Positions 11,391 through 11,666 of a stretch of 11,666 nt of DNA are shown one piece after another; the first letter of the stretch is position 1, and every line of letters begins with the position of its first letter. The notes under the pieces were generated by a model that saw nothing but the letters and a program-made list of their open reading frames with translations, was not told the origin of the DNA and searched no databases. The position numbers and the translations under genes were made by a program. Source of the DNA: Candidatus Woesearchaeota archaeon (lineage in GTDB: Archaea; Nanobdellota; Nanobdellia; Woesearchaeales; GW2011-AR4); assembly GCA_030751755.1 (NCBI GenBank), contig JASMFO010000003.1:1-11666 (forward strand). The letters are read 5' to 3'.

Positions 11391-11666
11391 ATGAAAACCA
11401 CAATCGACAAAATAAAGTCCATGAAAGGCAAGGAAAAGATATCCATGCTTACAGCATATGACTGCTCGACAGCAAGGTATATGGATGAGGCTGGAATAGA
11501 TATAATATTGATAGGAGACAGTCTGGGAATGGTTGTTTTAGGCTACAAAAATACTTTAAGCGTTACAACAGAGGATATAATAAGGCACACAGGAGCTGTA
11601 GCAAGAGGTGCAAATAATGCTTTGATTGTTGCAGATTTGCCTGCTGGAGCTTATGATGATAACGAA
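11391..11666 (+). CDS. panB: Ketopantoate hydroxymethyltransferase, 5' part (runs off the window)
   Basis: The first 92 codons of PanB (3-methyl-2-oxobutanoate hydroxymethyltransferase), which makes ketopantoate from 2-oxoisovalerate and methylenetetrahydrofolate (or a tetrahydropterin analogue in archaea), the first committed step to pantothenate and coenzyme A. The N-terminal landmarks are clear: ISMLTAYDCSTARYMDEAGI (17-36), LIGDSLGMVVLGYKNTLSVT (40-59) with the metal-binding Asp of GDSLGM and the substrate-contacting region, and ALIVADLPAGAY (77-88) with the second metal-binding Asp of the VAD motif. The expected full length is about 260-270 residues, so roughly two thirds lies beyond the end. 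The leaderless-type promoter shows that it is transcribed independently of the upstream operon. Confidence 0.95.
   Translation, partial: MKTTIDKIKSMKGKEKISMLTAYDCSTARYMDEAGIDIILIGDSLGMVVLGYKNTLSVTTEDIIRHTGAVARGANNALIVADLPAGAYDDNE

Noticed and set aside
1..11666. tRNA, rRNA, CRISPR arrays, insertion sequences or defence systems.
   Set aside because: None found on reading both strands: no regular direct repeats, no transposase motifs and no cloverleaf-like GC-rich islands.

Overview
The window looks like a chromosomal piece of an AT-rich archaeon, most likely of the DPANN/Woesearchaeota-Pacearchaeota type (lineage is inference). Archaeal identity rests on a deoxyhypusine synthase gene, on A/T-rich TATA boxes (TTTAAATA / TTTATAAA type) centred about 26-32 bp before many start codons, which implies leaderless or nearly leaderless mRNAs, and on Shine-Dalgarno-like sites seen clearly only before an operon-internal gene and one gene with a long leader. 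Genes are densely packed on both strands. I see no rRNA, tRNA, CRISPR array, transposase or phage gene.

Left part (1-3700): an unrecognised coiled-coil protein with a hydrophobic segment (30-1022) is followed after 12 bp by a calcineurin-like metallophosphoesterase (1035-1661). A small, very acidic Ser/Asp-rich protein (1662-2036, minus) abuts it tail to tail and shares a divergent promoter region with a single-pass membrane protein (2141-2989). An orphan basic/charged protein (3057-3662) follows, preceded by a five-codon upstream reading frame.

Middle (3696-5772): a TatD-family metal-dependent hydrolase (minus) is transcribed away from deoxyhypusine synthase (plus). The 238-bp gap between them holds a perfectly palindromic TATA box placed symmetrically 26.5 bp from the TatD ATG on one side and from the ATG of a nine-codon reading frame on the other.

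Right-middle (5830-10055, all minus): a SAM-dependent methyltransferase, a two-frame gene for a protein with a kinase-like catalytic signature, and a eukaryotic-type (GT3) glycogen synthase, each with its own TATA box. The kinase-like gene is split by a -1 frame change at a TTTAAAAAAG tract, which contains two nested canonical slippery heptamers. It could be programmed frameshifting, a pseudogene or a homopolymer sequencing error. Lying directly upstream of a glycogen synthase, it may control that enzyme, but this is speculative.

Right end (10183-11666, plus): an Lrp/AsnC-type regulator in an operon with a 2H phosphoesterase (LigT/2'-5' RNA ligase superfamily), then the 5' part of panB (ketopantoate hydroxymethyltransferase) running off the window. 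The 127-bp region between the regulator and the divergent methyltransferase gene contains two near-identical 15-bp palindromes (GTTTCATTWTGAAAM) 73 bp apart, about seven helical turns. One lies just upstream of the methyltransferase TATA box and one over the regulator's start codon, as expected for operators of the regulator itself.
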